DNA of 41,431 nt, from NCBI GenBank assembly GCA_052148155.1, contig JBKQIY010000032.1, positions 1 to 41,431 on the forward strand. Direction: 5' to 3'. Each line of letters starts with the position of its first letter. Within the stretch, counting starts at the first letter, position 1. Positions 25,396 through 32,886 of this stretch are shown here, piece by piece. Source of the DNA: JBBQER01 sp052148155 (GTDB lineage: Bacteria > Actinomycetota > Acidimicrobiia > IMCC26256 > PALSA-610). Position numbers and translations under genes: made by a program. Below the pieces are notes generated by a model that worked only from the letters and a program-made list of their open reading frames with translations, did not search any database and was not told the origin of the DNA.

Positions 25396-26346
25396 TCATG
25401 CCGAATCGGGCAGTCGCTCGACCGCGCGCAGACGGACGCTCTCGGCTCGCCGATTGGCGGCCACCTCGTCTGCACGCGGCCGCAGCGGCCGCCGGGTCAG
25501 CAAGCGCACCAGGGGGTGGCGCGGCGCTTCCGGGATTGCGAGCTTCGGCAAAGACGGCGTAGCGCCGGTGTCGGCCCAGGCCGCGAACGTCTCTTTGACC
25601 ATGCGGTCTTCGAGCGAATGGTACGCGAGCACCAGCACCCGGCCTTGAGGTCCGACGACGTGCACCGAGTCGCCGAGCCCGTCGGCAAGATTCGGGATCT
25701 CGCGGTTGACCTCCATGCGGATCGCCTGGAACGTTCGACGCGCCGGATGCCCGCCCCGACGCCGCGCCGGCGCCGGAATCGACGCGCGAATCACGTCGAC
25801 GAGCTCACGGGTGGTGTGCATCGGTCGCGCCGCGACGATGCCGCGCGCGATGCGCCGCGCGAAGCGATCCTCACCATTTTCGGCGATCAGCGTCGCCAGC
25901 TCTTCGGCGTCGTAGCTGTTCACGACGTCGTCCGCGGTCAGCGTCTGCTTGGAGTCCATGCGCATATCCAAGGGCGCGTCGAAACGATACGAGAAGCCCC
26001 GCTCGGGGCGGTCGAGCTGCGGACTACTGACCCCGAGATCCATCAAAATGCCCATTGCGCGCTCTCCCTCGCAGTACCGATCGACCAGCTCGACAAGCTG
26101 TTCGAACCCACCCTCAACCACCTGCGCACGCCCCCCGAAAGGTGCAAGACGACGACGGGCGGCAAGGGCGGCGTCGGCGTCACGGTCGATTCCGAGGAGA
26201 CGCAGATCGGGTCGCGCGTCGAGAAGCGCTGTGGCGTGGCCGGCGCCACCCACGGTGCAATCGACGATCAGGCCTTCCGGCACGGGCGAAAGGAGTTCCA
26301 CCACCTCCCGGACCATGACCGGGAGGTGGTGGAACTCCGCCTCCAC
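25396..26346 (-). CDS. rsmH: 16S rRNA m4C1402 methyltransferase RsmH (MraW)
   Basis: RsmH methylates N4 of cytidine 1402 of 16S rRNA using S-adenosylmethionine. The 316-residue product opens with the family block FHHLPVMVREVVELL. It then has the SAM-binding motif VDCTVGGAGHATALL, GIDRDADA, ILMDLGVSSPQLD, RGFSYRFDAPLDMRMD, and VLAYHSLEDRMVKETF near the end. The GTG at 26346 has AAGGAG six bases upstream. Bases 9-55 of the coding region form a perfect 20-bp-arm hairpin. rsmH follows mraZ after a 223-base gap, unusually large for this pair. Confidence 0.97.
   Translation of the reverse strand: MEAEFHHLPVMVREVVELLSPVPEGLIVDCTVGGAGHATALLDARPDLRLLGIDRDADAALAARRRLAPFGGRAQVVEGGFEQLVELVDRYCEGERAMGILMDLGVSSPQLDRPERGFSYRFDAPLDMRMDSKQTLTADDVVNSYDAEELATLIAENGEDRFARRIARGIVAARPMHTTRELVDVIRASIPAPARRRGGHPARRTFQAIRMEVNREIPNLADGLGDSVHVVGPQGRVLVLAYHSLEDRMVKETFAAWADTGATPSLPKLAIPEAPRHPLVRLLTRRPLRPRADEVAANRRAESVRLRAVERLPDSA
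26292..26338 (-). promoter_or_regulatory. Perfect 20-bp-arm hairpin within the first rsmH codons
   Basis: The arm 26292-26311 is the exact reverse complement of 26319-26338, with a 7-base loop (26312-26318) that contains an in-frame ATG (Met11). In the message it starts eight bases after the first base of the GTG start codon and would be extremely stable and GC-rich. It encodes the conserved HHLPVMVREVV stretch, so part of the symmetry could come from coding constraint, but a 20-of-20 match is far more than that needs. Confidence 0.7.
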
Positions 26347-26392
26347 ATCCGTCTCCTTGAACCGTTTCGCCGGAACCGCTCGTGCCGCCGAC

Positions 26393-26510
26393 CCCGTCTC
26401 CAGCCCCCCGGTCGACAGGCGCCGCCCGGGATGTCTCCCCGAGTCGGCAACGGCTGATAGCGGGCGGAGTAGGGGCCAACAACCGCGCCGGCCGAGGGGC
26501 TGGAGACGGG
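26393..26510 (-). promoter_or_regulatory. Long-range 15-bp inverted repeat in the mraZ-rsmH leader
   Basis: CCCGTCTCCAGCCCC at 26393-26407 is the exact reverse complement of 26496-26510, leaving an 88-base loop of very GC-rich sequence. In the minus-strand message this would fold the mraZ-rsmH spacer into a closed domain ending about 35 bases before the rsmH ribosome binding site. The segment 26520-26569 next to mraZ is comparatively A/T-rich and could hold a second promoter, but no clear hexamers were recognised. Confidence 0.5.
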
Positions 26511-26569
26511 CCCGGGGTGTCCGGGCTCCGTCAGTATTTCAATAGTTCCGTACCATTTGCCTGTTTTGG

Positions 26570-26995
26570 TTACATGAAGTCGTTGATGCCTTCACCGCCG
26601 ACGATGGACGCTGAACCCTCCTGATCGCGCTGACCGAACATCTCGGAATTCCAGATCTCGATGTGGTCGAAGTTGCCGGCGACGATCACTTCGCGCTCGA
26701 GCCGAGCGAACGTACGCAGGTGCGCCGGGATGGCGACCCGCCCTTGCTTATCGGGCGTGATCTCGACCGCACCCGAGAAATACGACCGCGCGGCCTGGCG
26801 CTCCGTTGCGCCTCGCGCCCGCGCCTCTTGCAGGTTGGCGGCAACCCGTTGGAACTCGTCGACCGGATACACGGCGAGACAGCCGTCGAGCGCTTTCGCC
26901 ATCACTGCACCGTCCTCGAGCTGGTCACGAAAACGGGCCGGAAGAATCACCCGACCCTTCGCATCAAGGGAGTGCTGGTGCTCCCCCAAGAACAT
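26570..26995 (-). CDS. mraZ: MraZ transcriptional regulator of the dcw cluster
   Basis: MraZ is an AbrB-like DNA-binding ring protein that represses its own operon in several bacteria. The 141-residue product has two SpoVT/AbrB-type repeats. The first is MFLGEHQHSLDAKGRVILPARFR. The second (about 75-120) includes ARSYFSGAVEITPDKQGRVAIPAHLR, with the DxKGRxxxPxxxR signatures. It ends in an acidic tail. It is the first gene of the minus-strand cluster and divergent from a coiled-coil gene. GGTGG is 10-11 bases before the ATG at 26995. Confidence 0.97.
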   Translation of the reverse strand: MFLGEHQHSLDAKGRVILPARFRDQLEDGAVMAKALDGCLAVYPVDEFQRVAANLQEARARGATERQAARSYFSGAVEITPDKQGRVAIPAHLRTFARLEREVIVAGNFDHIEIWNSEMFGQRDQEGSASIVGGEGINDFM

Positions 26996-27146
26996 GCGCT
27001 TCGCACCACCTGCAACTCCCGGTGTGGGGATATCCTCCCCTTTCCACCACCAGGCGCCACCTTATGACACAATCCACCACAGCGTCAACCCTCTGCTCCC
27101 CGTTCCGTCAGAAACGGAACCGGGAGCGCCAACTCGAGGAGGAGCC
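26996..27146. promoter_or_regulatory. Divergent promoter region of mraZ and the coiled-coil gene
   Basis: These 151 bases must carry the dcw promoter on the minus strand and that of the coiled-coil gene on the plus strand. On the minus strand, G-rich repeats (AAGGTGGCG, TGGTGGTGG, AAAGGGGAGG) lie at roughly 10-base intervals about 27030-27065 and resemble the repeated GTGG/TGGG sites used by MraZ elsewhere. A 7-bp hairpin (GTTCCGT 27102-27108 with ACGGAAC 27114-27120) lies in the plus-strand leader. TATGAC at 27063 is a possible plus-strand -10. All of these are suggestions. Confidence 0.35.
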
Positions 27147-29657
27147 GTGTCCTTGTGGTTCGGCCGAAGCCGCGTACAGGACCGCGCCGTGGATTCCGAC
27201 GAAAGAGGCGTGAACTACGACCCATCGGCCCGACCCTCGTCACCCCGACCCGACGACTCGGCTCCGGATCCCGACGTCGCGTCGGAACATTCAGGCTGGG
27301 TCGACGACAAGGTGCTCTCGTCGGCAGTTCCCAACGACAACGGCCGCGCCATCGACGCGCTCCGCGCGGCGACCACGGCTGCAGAAGCGCACGTACCCCA
27401 ACCGACACTCGATGACATCGCGCAAGTTCATCGACTGCACGACATGAGAGTCGACGCCGAGCAGCGCTCACGGCGCCCGGTCCCGAAGCCGGGCGCGCGT
27501 CGACGGTTCCAGTACGCGCTCACTGCGGAAACCGCCGCATTGCGAATGATCGGCTTTGGTTCCTTCGAAGCGTTCAGCGCCGTGTACGGCGGCGGAACCA
27601 GCGCCGACAACCCAGATGCAGAATCAGGCGAGACAATCGCACGAATTCAAGAGCTGCTCACCGAACTCGGAGTAGATCCGGGCGGCGACCCGCTACGAGC
27701 AGCGAGTGAGTTCCTCACGACACACGAGGGCGGGACGCCCGATCTCACGAAAATGCCCGCGCTCGAAGAATCCCCAAGGTTCGAAACCGCGCCGACACCC
27801 GTATCGGAAGCGACCCGCGAGCCAACATCGAGACCTCGGCCCGAACCGGCACCCGAACCGGCACCCGCGTTCGGCGCCGACCCTGCGATCGACAAGATCG
27901 TCGAGCGCTCCGACATAACCGAACTCGCGGCGGTCGTCATGCCTCCACCGGTCGTCGATTCCACTACCACGCCGGGAACCCAAGAACCCACGACCTTTGT
28001 GTCGTTCGATGCCCCACGCGACGAGGACGCGCCCACGATCGCGCCCGAGGCAACGTCAGCCGACGCTGGAGCAGGCGCCGAGGATCCCCTGCCGGACGTC
28101 GAACCGGGGGCGCCCGGGATGCCAGCCGCGCAACTCTCTCCCGCGAACCCGGCCGAGATCCGCAAGAACGACGACGTTGTCCTCGATCGTTGGATACATG
28201 CGGAGGCCCGAGCCGAACGCATGCACGCCGAAGTCGACCGAGCTCAGGCGGAGCTGGTGGCGATGCTCGCCCGGTCGGCCGATCTCGAACAGACCGTCGT
28301 GAACCGCGCCGACGAGCTCCAGGCAGCGAACACTGCGCTTGAAAGCGCAAACAACGACCTCGAAAGCGCGAACAACGAGCTCGAACGCGTTCGTCAGCGA
28401 GTCGACGAGCTCGAACACTCGATCGCGCGCTCCGACGCGGAACGCCCCGAGCTCGAACGCGCACTCACCGCGAGCCGCGATCGCGTCACCGCGCTGGAAA
28501 CGACGCTGTCAGAACGCGAGCAGGCCTTCACCAAGGTTGCCCTCGATCGAGCATCCACACTCGAGTCGGCGGCCAACCTCGAAGCAGCGCTCGACGTGCG
28601 CACGTCGCAGCTCGCCGAAGCCCGCTCGGCCGTCGCCGATCTCGAGGCGGAACTGTCGGCGCAAGCCGCTCACGTCGACAACACCCGCGCGGAACTCGGC
28701 GCGGTCCGCGCCAATAACGACCAGCTCACCGCCGAGCTCGAGACGACACGGCGGGCGCTCGATGGGCTCGACGCACACGCCGAAGCGATCGAAGCCGAAC
28801 TCGCGGAGGCAAGACGCGCGGTCGACAATTCAGAGACACGCCACGAGCTCGAAGCGGTGCGCCAGCAGCTCGCAGAGGCTCGACACGAGCTCGGTCATCT
28901 CGAGTTCGAACGCGCCGAGACCGACCGTGCGTTGGCACACGACCGCATCGAGCTCCAACAGCTTCAGCACACACTCGCGACCACCCGAGACGAGGCCATC
29001 GCCGTTCTCGATGAGCTGACCGAAGCGCGGCGAACGGTCGACGAGACCAACGCACAAGCCGAACAAGCCGAGCGAGCACGGGAGGCAATCACAATCGATG
29101 CCGCCGATCTCCTCGCTCGCGCTGAGGCCGAGGCGACGAACGTGCTCGAACGGGCCAACCGCGACGCCGAAGCCATCCGTCAGCACGCGGCGCTCGAAAG
29201 CGGAACAAGTCTCGGCGCTTCGGACTTCAGGCGAACGAATGAGGGTGTGACCTTCGGTGACGACACGCTCACCAGCATCGTCGCCCGAATTGAGCGCCTC
29301 GAACGAAAGCTCGCCAAACAGCGCCGCCGGCTCGACCGAATCTCGGACACGAACCGCCCCGTCCCCGAGGCGGGCGCCGCGCCAGGCCCCCCGCCGAACA
29401 CCGCTCGGCCAAGCGCCATCGATGAGCTCGCACAGCATTTGGCGCGACCCGAGCCAGGCGCGGCCGAACAACTGTCGGCTACGAGCATCCACGACTCGAG
29501 CGCAGCCGAGGTGATCGCGTCCGCGCGACGGGAGGCCGAAGCAATCCGCCAGGCCGCACGGAACGATCGCGAACAGTTCCGCGCCGAACTCATCGCGCTA
29601 CTCAGCCGCCTGGCACCGCTCTCCGACGAAACTGAAATCGTCGACGACGAGTGGTAG
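27147..29657 (+). CDS. Large coiled-coil protein of unknown function divergent from mraZ
   Basis: I do not recognise this 836-residue protein. It starts at GTG 27147 with GAGGAGGAGCC just upstream; longer in-frame extensions overlap mraZ. Residues 1-110 are polar and disordered-looking. About 110-150 is a compact basic then helical segment (RRRFQYALTAETAALRMIGF). About 200-335 is Pro/Glu/Thr-rich. About 340-685 is an almost unbroken Glu/Ala/Arg/Leu coiled coil with a heptad duplication LESANND-LESANNE. A second short coil (IVARIERLERKLAKQRRRLD, about 706-730) and a C-terminal helix (about 780-826, ASARREAEAIRQAARNDRE) recall DivIVA-like tails. There is no membrane segment or enzyme motif. Position and shape suggest a cytoskeletal or polar scaffold like Scy or FilP, by inference only. 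Confidence 0.85.
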   Translation: MSLWFGRSRVQDRAVDSDERGVNYDPSARPSSPRPDDSAPDPDVASEHSGWVDDKVLSSAVPNDNGRAIDALRAATTAAEAHVPQPTLDDIAQVHRLHDMRVDAEQRSRRPVPKPGARRRFQYALTAETAALRMIGFGSFEAFSAVYGGGTSADNPDAESGETIARIQELLTELGVDPGGDPLRAASEFLTTHEGGTPDLTKMPALEESPRFETAPTPVSEATREPTSRPRPEPAPEPAPAFGADPAIDKIVERSDITELAAVVMPPPVVDSTTTPGTQEPTTFVSFDAPRDEDAPTIAPEATSADAGAGAEDPLPDVEPGAPGMPAAQLSPANPAEIRKNDDVVLDRWIHAEARAERMHAEVDRAQAELVAMLARSADLEQTVVNRADELQAANTALESANNDLESANNELERVRQRVDELEHSIARSDAERPELERALTASRDRVTALETTLSEREQAFTKVALDRASTLESAANLEAALDVRTSQLAEARSAVADLEAELSAQAAHVDNTRAELGAVRANNDQLTAELETTRRALDGLDAHAEAIEAELAEARRAVDNSETRHELEAVRQQLAEARHELGHLEFERAETDRALAHDRIELQQLQHTLATTRDEAIAVLDELTEARRTVDETNAQAEQAERAREAITIDAADLLARAEAEATNVLERANRDAEAIRQHAALESGTSLGASDFRRTNEGVTFGDDTLTSIVARIERLERKLAKQRRRLDRISDTNRPVPEAGAAPGPPPNTARPSAIDELAQHLARPEPGAAEQLSATSIHDSSAAEVIASARREAEAIRQAARNDREQFRAELIALLSRLAPLSDETEIVDDEW

Positions 29658-29658
29658 C

Positions 29659-30168
29659 TCAGGCCGGGACCGCTTCGAGACTCGACAGGTAGGGCTGCCA
29701 CGCCGGGTCGACAGGGCCGGCTGACACGATCAGAGATTGCGTCGCGTGGGGGGCGACAGGCTTGCGGCGAGGGGCCATACCGCACTCGGCGGGCAGGCGG
29801 TCGCCCTTGCGTGCATTGCACGACCGGCATGACGCGACCACGTTGTCCCAGGTGTGCGGCCCGAGGCGCGAGCGCGGCACAACGTGGTCCAGGTTCTCGG
29901 CGGCCCGACCGCAGTATTGACAGCGGTGGCCGTCCCGGGCGAACACCGCCCGCCGCGACAACGGCGCGCTGGCACGGAAGGGAACACGAACGAAATGAAC
30001 GAGACGGATGACGGTCGGTACCGGAACGCTGCGCCGCTCGGACCGAAACTCGGCTCCATTGCGGTGAACGATTTCGGCTTTTTCCTTCAACACCAACACG
30101 ACCGCCCGCCGCGACGACACCACGCAGAGCGGTTCGAAGCTGGCGTTGAGCAAGAGCGCCCGAGCCAC
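29659..30168 (-). CDS. HNH endonuclease domain protein
   Basis: The 169-residue protein has an N-terminal segment (ALLLNASFEPLCVVSSRRAVVLVLKEKAE) found in many actinobacterial HNH proteins. An HNH nuclease core follows at about residues 75-130: the zinc pair CQYC, LDHVVPRSRLGPHTWDN with the catalytic His, and CRSCNARKGDR. Such proteins are predicted metal-dependent nucleases; the substrate and role are unknown. The GTG at 30168 is preceded by AGGAGGTGG. It lies 27 bases after the small protein upstream in the same direction. Its stop is one base from the stop of the convergent coiled-coil gene. Confidence 0.9.
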   Translation of the reverse strand: MARALLLNASFEPLCVVSSRRAVVLVLKEKAEIVHRNGAEFRSERRSVPVPTVIRLVHFVRVPFRASAPLSRRAVFARDGHRCQYCGRAAENLDHVVPRSRLGPHTWDNVVASCRSCNARKGDRLPAECGMAPRRKPVAPHATQSLIVSAGPVDPAWQPYLSSLEAVPA

Positions 30169-30195
30169 GCGGTAGCCACCTCCTCGCCCGACAGT

Positions 30196-30447
30196 CTACC
30201 GGCGGCGTCCGGAGCCGGACACCGCCTTGCCGCCGGGCAGGTCGGCGCACCACTCCAGATAGGCGACAAGATCCGCGGGACGAGGCACGACCGTTTCTCC
30301 GTACGCAGTCTCGAGTCGGAAACGGAGGTATTCGGGTTCGGGGATCGGCAGGAACGGCGCGCGTCGCCACCATCGCGGCCGGGCGATCCGCACGACTTGA
30401 CGCGCGGCGACCCACCACAGTCGCGGTCGCACCGCTACCGCGAGCAA
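30196..30447 (-). CDS. Small conserved basic protein upstream of the HNH gene
   Basis: About 83 residues from a TTG at 30447 (an in-frame GTG at 30432 is also possible, and the frame is open further upstream). The sequence VRPRLWWVAARQVVRIARP then WWRRAPFLPIPEPEYLRFRLETAYG resembles a small conserved actinobacterial protein of unknown function often found beside HNH genes, recalled from memory and not searched. It is rich in Arg and Trp, with a possible amphipathic or membrane-peripheral N-terminus and a C-terminal acidic helix (ADLVAYLEWCADL). No catalytic motif is evident. It is probably co-transcribed with the HNH gene. Confidence 0.6.
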   Translation of the reverse strand: MLAVAVRPRLWWVAARQVVRIARPRWWRRAPFLPIPEPEYLRFRLETAYGETVVPRPADLVAYLEWCADLPGGKAVSGSGRRR

Positions 30448-30647
30448 AACGCCAAGCGCGCGGGCCGCTTGAGTGGTTAACCGACGTTGACGGTCAAACA
30501 AATATCCACCAGTCGATTCGCAAAAACTGCCAGTTCCGCCTCGCGATACGCCGACACGCGCGGCACGGTAGCGTGGACAGACGTGGGTCCGTCGCGGGGG
30601 CTGTCGGTCCTGCGCTACCTCGTGGCCCCAGACGGAGGACGAGTCCG
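30448..30647. other. Divergent intergenic region before the MoxR operon
   Basis: About 200 bases between the small minus-strand gene and the plus-strand MoxR gene. The part at 30475-30530 is A/T-rich for this genome and includes TTGACGGTCAAACAAATA, a possible -35 region. TAGCGT at 30569-30574 fits the TANNNT -10 pattern on the plus strand. GGAGG at about 30634-30638 is the ribosome binding site of the MoxR gene. Confidence 0.35.
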
Positions 30648-31688
30648 GTGCAAACCGCGCCCCGCCCGGACAACTCATTGGGCGCCCAGGCATCTGAGAA
30701 CAGCAACTCGTTTCGCGGATCCGACTCGAGCGGTTTAGGCAACTCCTTCAAAGAGGTTTTCGACGCGCTGTCGCGTCAGATCGAGTTCGTCATCCGAGGC
30801 AAGCGCCGAGCGATTCATCTCGCGCTCGTCTGTATGTTCGCCGAAGGACACCTACTCGTCGAAGATGTTCCCGGGGTCGGCAAGACGTCTCTCGCGAAAG
30901 CCATCGCACGTTCGGTCGGCGGCAACTGGAGCCGTATCCAGTTCACCCCCGACCTGTTGCCATCCGACGTCACCGGCGTCTCGGTCTGGAACCGCTCGCG
31001 CGGCGATTTCGAGTTCCGACCGGGCGGAATCTTCGCGAATGTTGTTCTCGCCGACGAGATCAATCGCGCGTCACCGAAGACCCAGTCGGCGTTACTCGAA
31101 GCGATGGAAGAACAGCAGGTCACGATCGACGCGCAGACATACCCGCTGCCGACGCCGTTCCTCGTCATCGCGACGCAGAACCCCGTCGAGCTCGAAGGGA
31201 CTTATCCCCTTCCCGAGGCCCAGCTCGACCGCTTCCTGCTGCGCTTGCGCATCGGGTATCCCGACCGTGAAGCCGAACTGGCGATTCTCGACGCCCAAGA
31301 CACGAGCGCGGTTTCGCCCGAAGATCTCCGGCCCGTCACTGACGCCGAGACCATCGCCTCATGGTCGCGCGCGCTCGGCCGCGTCCACGTCGCGACCGAA
31401 CTTCAGGGATACATCATCGACATCGTCGAGGCGACACGCCACCATCGAGACCTCCTCCTCGGCGTCAGCCCGCGCGGTGCGCTCGGGTTGCAGCGCGCGG
31501 CTCGAGCCCTGTCGGCAAGTATCGGCCGCTCGTACGTCGTTCCCGACGACGTGAAGCTCCTCGCGCCGGCCGTGCTCGAACATCGCCTCATGTTGTCGTC
31601 CGAGGCGATTACCCGTGGGGTCAGTGCGGCGGATGTGCTCACATCGATCCTCGAATCGGTATCGGTACCGACGGCAGGCCGGCTCTGA
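30648..31688 (+). CDS. MoxR-family AAA+ ATPase
   Basis: MoxR ATPases act as chaperones that activate metal- or cofactor-dependent partners, usually with a DUF58/VWA protein encoded alongside. The 346-residue product has Walker A at about residues 71-79 (EDVPGVGKTSLAKA) and Walker B with the MoxR signature VVLADEINRASPKTQSALLE. Sensor 1 lies in ATQNPVELEGTYPLPEAQLD, and sensor 2 in SPRGALGLQRAARA. The GTG at 30648 has GGAGG nine bases upstream. It forms an operon with the DUF58 and transglutaminase genes that follow closely. Confidence 0.94.
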   Translation: MQTAPRPDNSLGAQASENSNSFRGSDSSGLGNSFKEVFDALSRQIEFVIRGKRRAIHLALVCMFAEGHLLVEDVPGVGKTSLAKAIARSVGGNWSRIQFTPDLLPSDVTGVSVWNRSRGDFEFRPGGIFANVVLADEINRASPKTQSALLEAMEEQQVTIDAQTYPLPTPFLVIATQNPVELEGTYPLPEAQLDRFLLRLRIGYPDREAELAILDAQDTSAVSPEDLRPVTDAETIASWSRALGRVHVATELQGYIIDIVEATRHHRDLLLGVSPRGALGLQRAARALSASIGRSYVVPDDVKLLAPAVLEHRLMLSSEAITRGVSAADVLTSILESVSVPTAGRL

Positions 31689-31692
31689 CGTG

Positions 31693-32886
31693 ATGATCAC
31701 TCGCCGCGGATGGGCACTGTTGGGTTCGGCGATCGGCCTCTTCGCAGCGGGCCGGATCCTCGGGCTCGTGCAGCTCGCTGTGCTCGCGCTGGTCGCAGCG
31801 CTGATCCTGGTTGTCACGGCAGTCTGGGTCCGAATCAGCGTCCCGCGGCTACAGGCACGACGCGAGTTGAAAGAACGCTTGCAGGTCGGCGTCCAAGGCC
31901 GCGTCGACATCGTCGTGCAAGCCGTACGGGCCAACCCGACGCTCGCAGTCAACGACGCATTCGACGGCGGCCGCCGCGCGGCGCGGCTTCTGCTCGCGCC
32001 ACTGCATGCCGGCGAAGAGGCACGCGCCGCGTACCGCTTTCCGACCGATCGTCGAGGTCGGTACGAGGTCGGACCGCTGCGGGTCACGGTGACCGACCCG
32101 TTCGCGCTCTGGCAGCGAACGCGCTTCGTGCTCGGGACCGAAGAGGTGATCGTGTATCCACGAGTTCGTGACGTGTTACCTCCCCCCGAGATGGGCGGGT
32201 TGGAAATCGACCGCGAGCAACCGCAGGTACGATCGCGGATCGAGCCCAGTGGAGAATTCCACACGCTGCGCGAGTACGCACCCGGCGACGATCTCCGCCA
32301 TGTGCATTGGCGATCGACGGCGCGACGCGGGCATCTGATGATGCGTCAGAACGAAGCCCGGCGCCGCACACCGATCCTCGTGTTACTCGACGTCCGTCCC
32401 GGTTCGCATGATCGCGCGTCGTTCGAACGCGCGGTCGAAGCTTGTGCGTCAATCGTGACGGCGATCGACCGTGCCGACCGGCCGGTCGAGGTGATGCTCA
32501 GCACCGGCAACATGATCGGCGCGCCGGGTCGGCGGCACCTCGGGACCGTGATGGACGAGTTGGCCGTCGTAGAACCGCACGGTCCTGAGCGGCTCGTCGC
32601 TTCCGAGTCGCGGCGTCGCAGCGGCGCACTTGTCGCCATCATCGGCCGCGCCCAGACGAACGACGCAGCTGCGCTCGGCGTCCTGGTACGCGACGGAGGC
32701 CAGCTGACCTTGGTTGCGTGCATGCCTGAGACCGCGAACCCTTCGCTGCGTTCGCGGCGACTGCGCCGGCCGCTGATCGTCGCGAACGGCACCGAACGAC
32801 CGTTCACCGACTCATGGAACGAGGCCGTGGTCCGATGGCAGCCCCGCGCGCATCGATCGCCGTCAACGTCACCCGCGCCGGGCTAA
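31693..32886 (+). CDS. DUF58 membrane-anchored VWA-like protein
   Basis: The 397-residue protein has two N-terminal hydrophobic segments (about 6-50) and a cytoplasmic or surface domain ending in the DUF58 signature FHTLREYAPGDDLRHVHW, about residues 190-215. A VWA-like fold follows (TPILVLLDVRPGS). DUF58 proteins are paired with MoxR ATPases, which probably remodel them. It begins GTG-ATG at 31690/31693, only one or four bases after the MoxR stop. It overlaps the next gene by about 50 bases. Confidence 0.92.
   Translation: MITRRGWALLGSAIGLFAAGRILGLVQLAVLALVAALILVVTAVWVRISVPRLQARRELKERLQVGVQGRVDIVVQAVRANPTLAVNDAFDGGRRAARLLLAPLHAGEEARAAYRFPTDRRGRYEVGPLRVTVTDPFALWQRTRFVLGTEEVIVYPRVRDVLPPPEMGGLEIDREQPQVRSRIEPSGEFHTLREYAPGDDLRHVHWRSTARRGHLMMRQNEARRRTPILVLLDVRPGSHDRASFERAVEACASIVTAIDRADRPVEVMLSTGNMIGAPGRRHLGTVMDELAVVEPHGPERLVASESRRRSGALVAIIGRAQTNDAAALGVLVRDGGQLTLVACMPETANPSLRSRRLRRPLIVANGTERPFTDSWNEAVVRWQPRAHRSPSTSPAPG

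Noticed and set aside
24790..25562. Plus-strand open frame spanning ftsL and the end of rsmH
   Set aside because: Arg/Gly-rich antisense frame overlapping two recognised genes; no family features.
27064..27213. Plus-strand frame starting at the ATG 27064 in the mraZ-divergent region
   Set aside because: It has no ribosome binding site and overlaps the well-supported GTG 27147 start of the coiled-coil gene in another frame; its composition is shadow-like.
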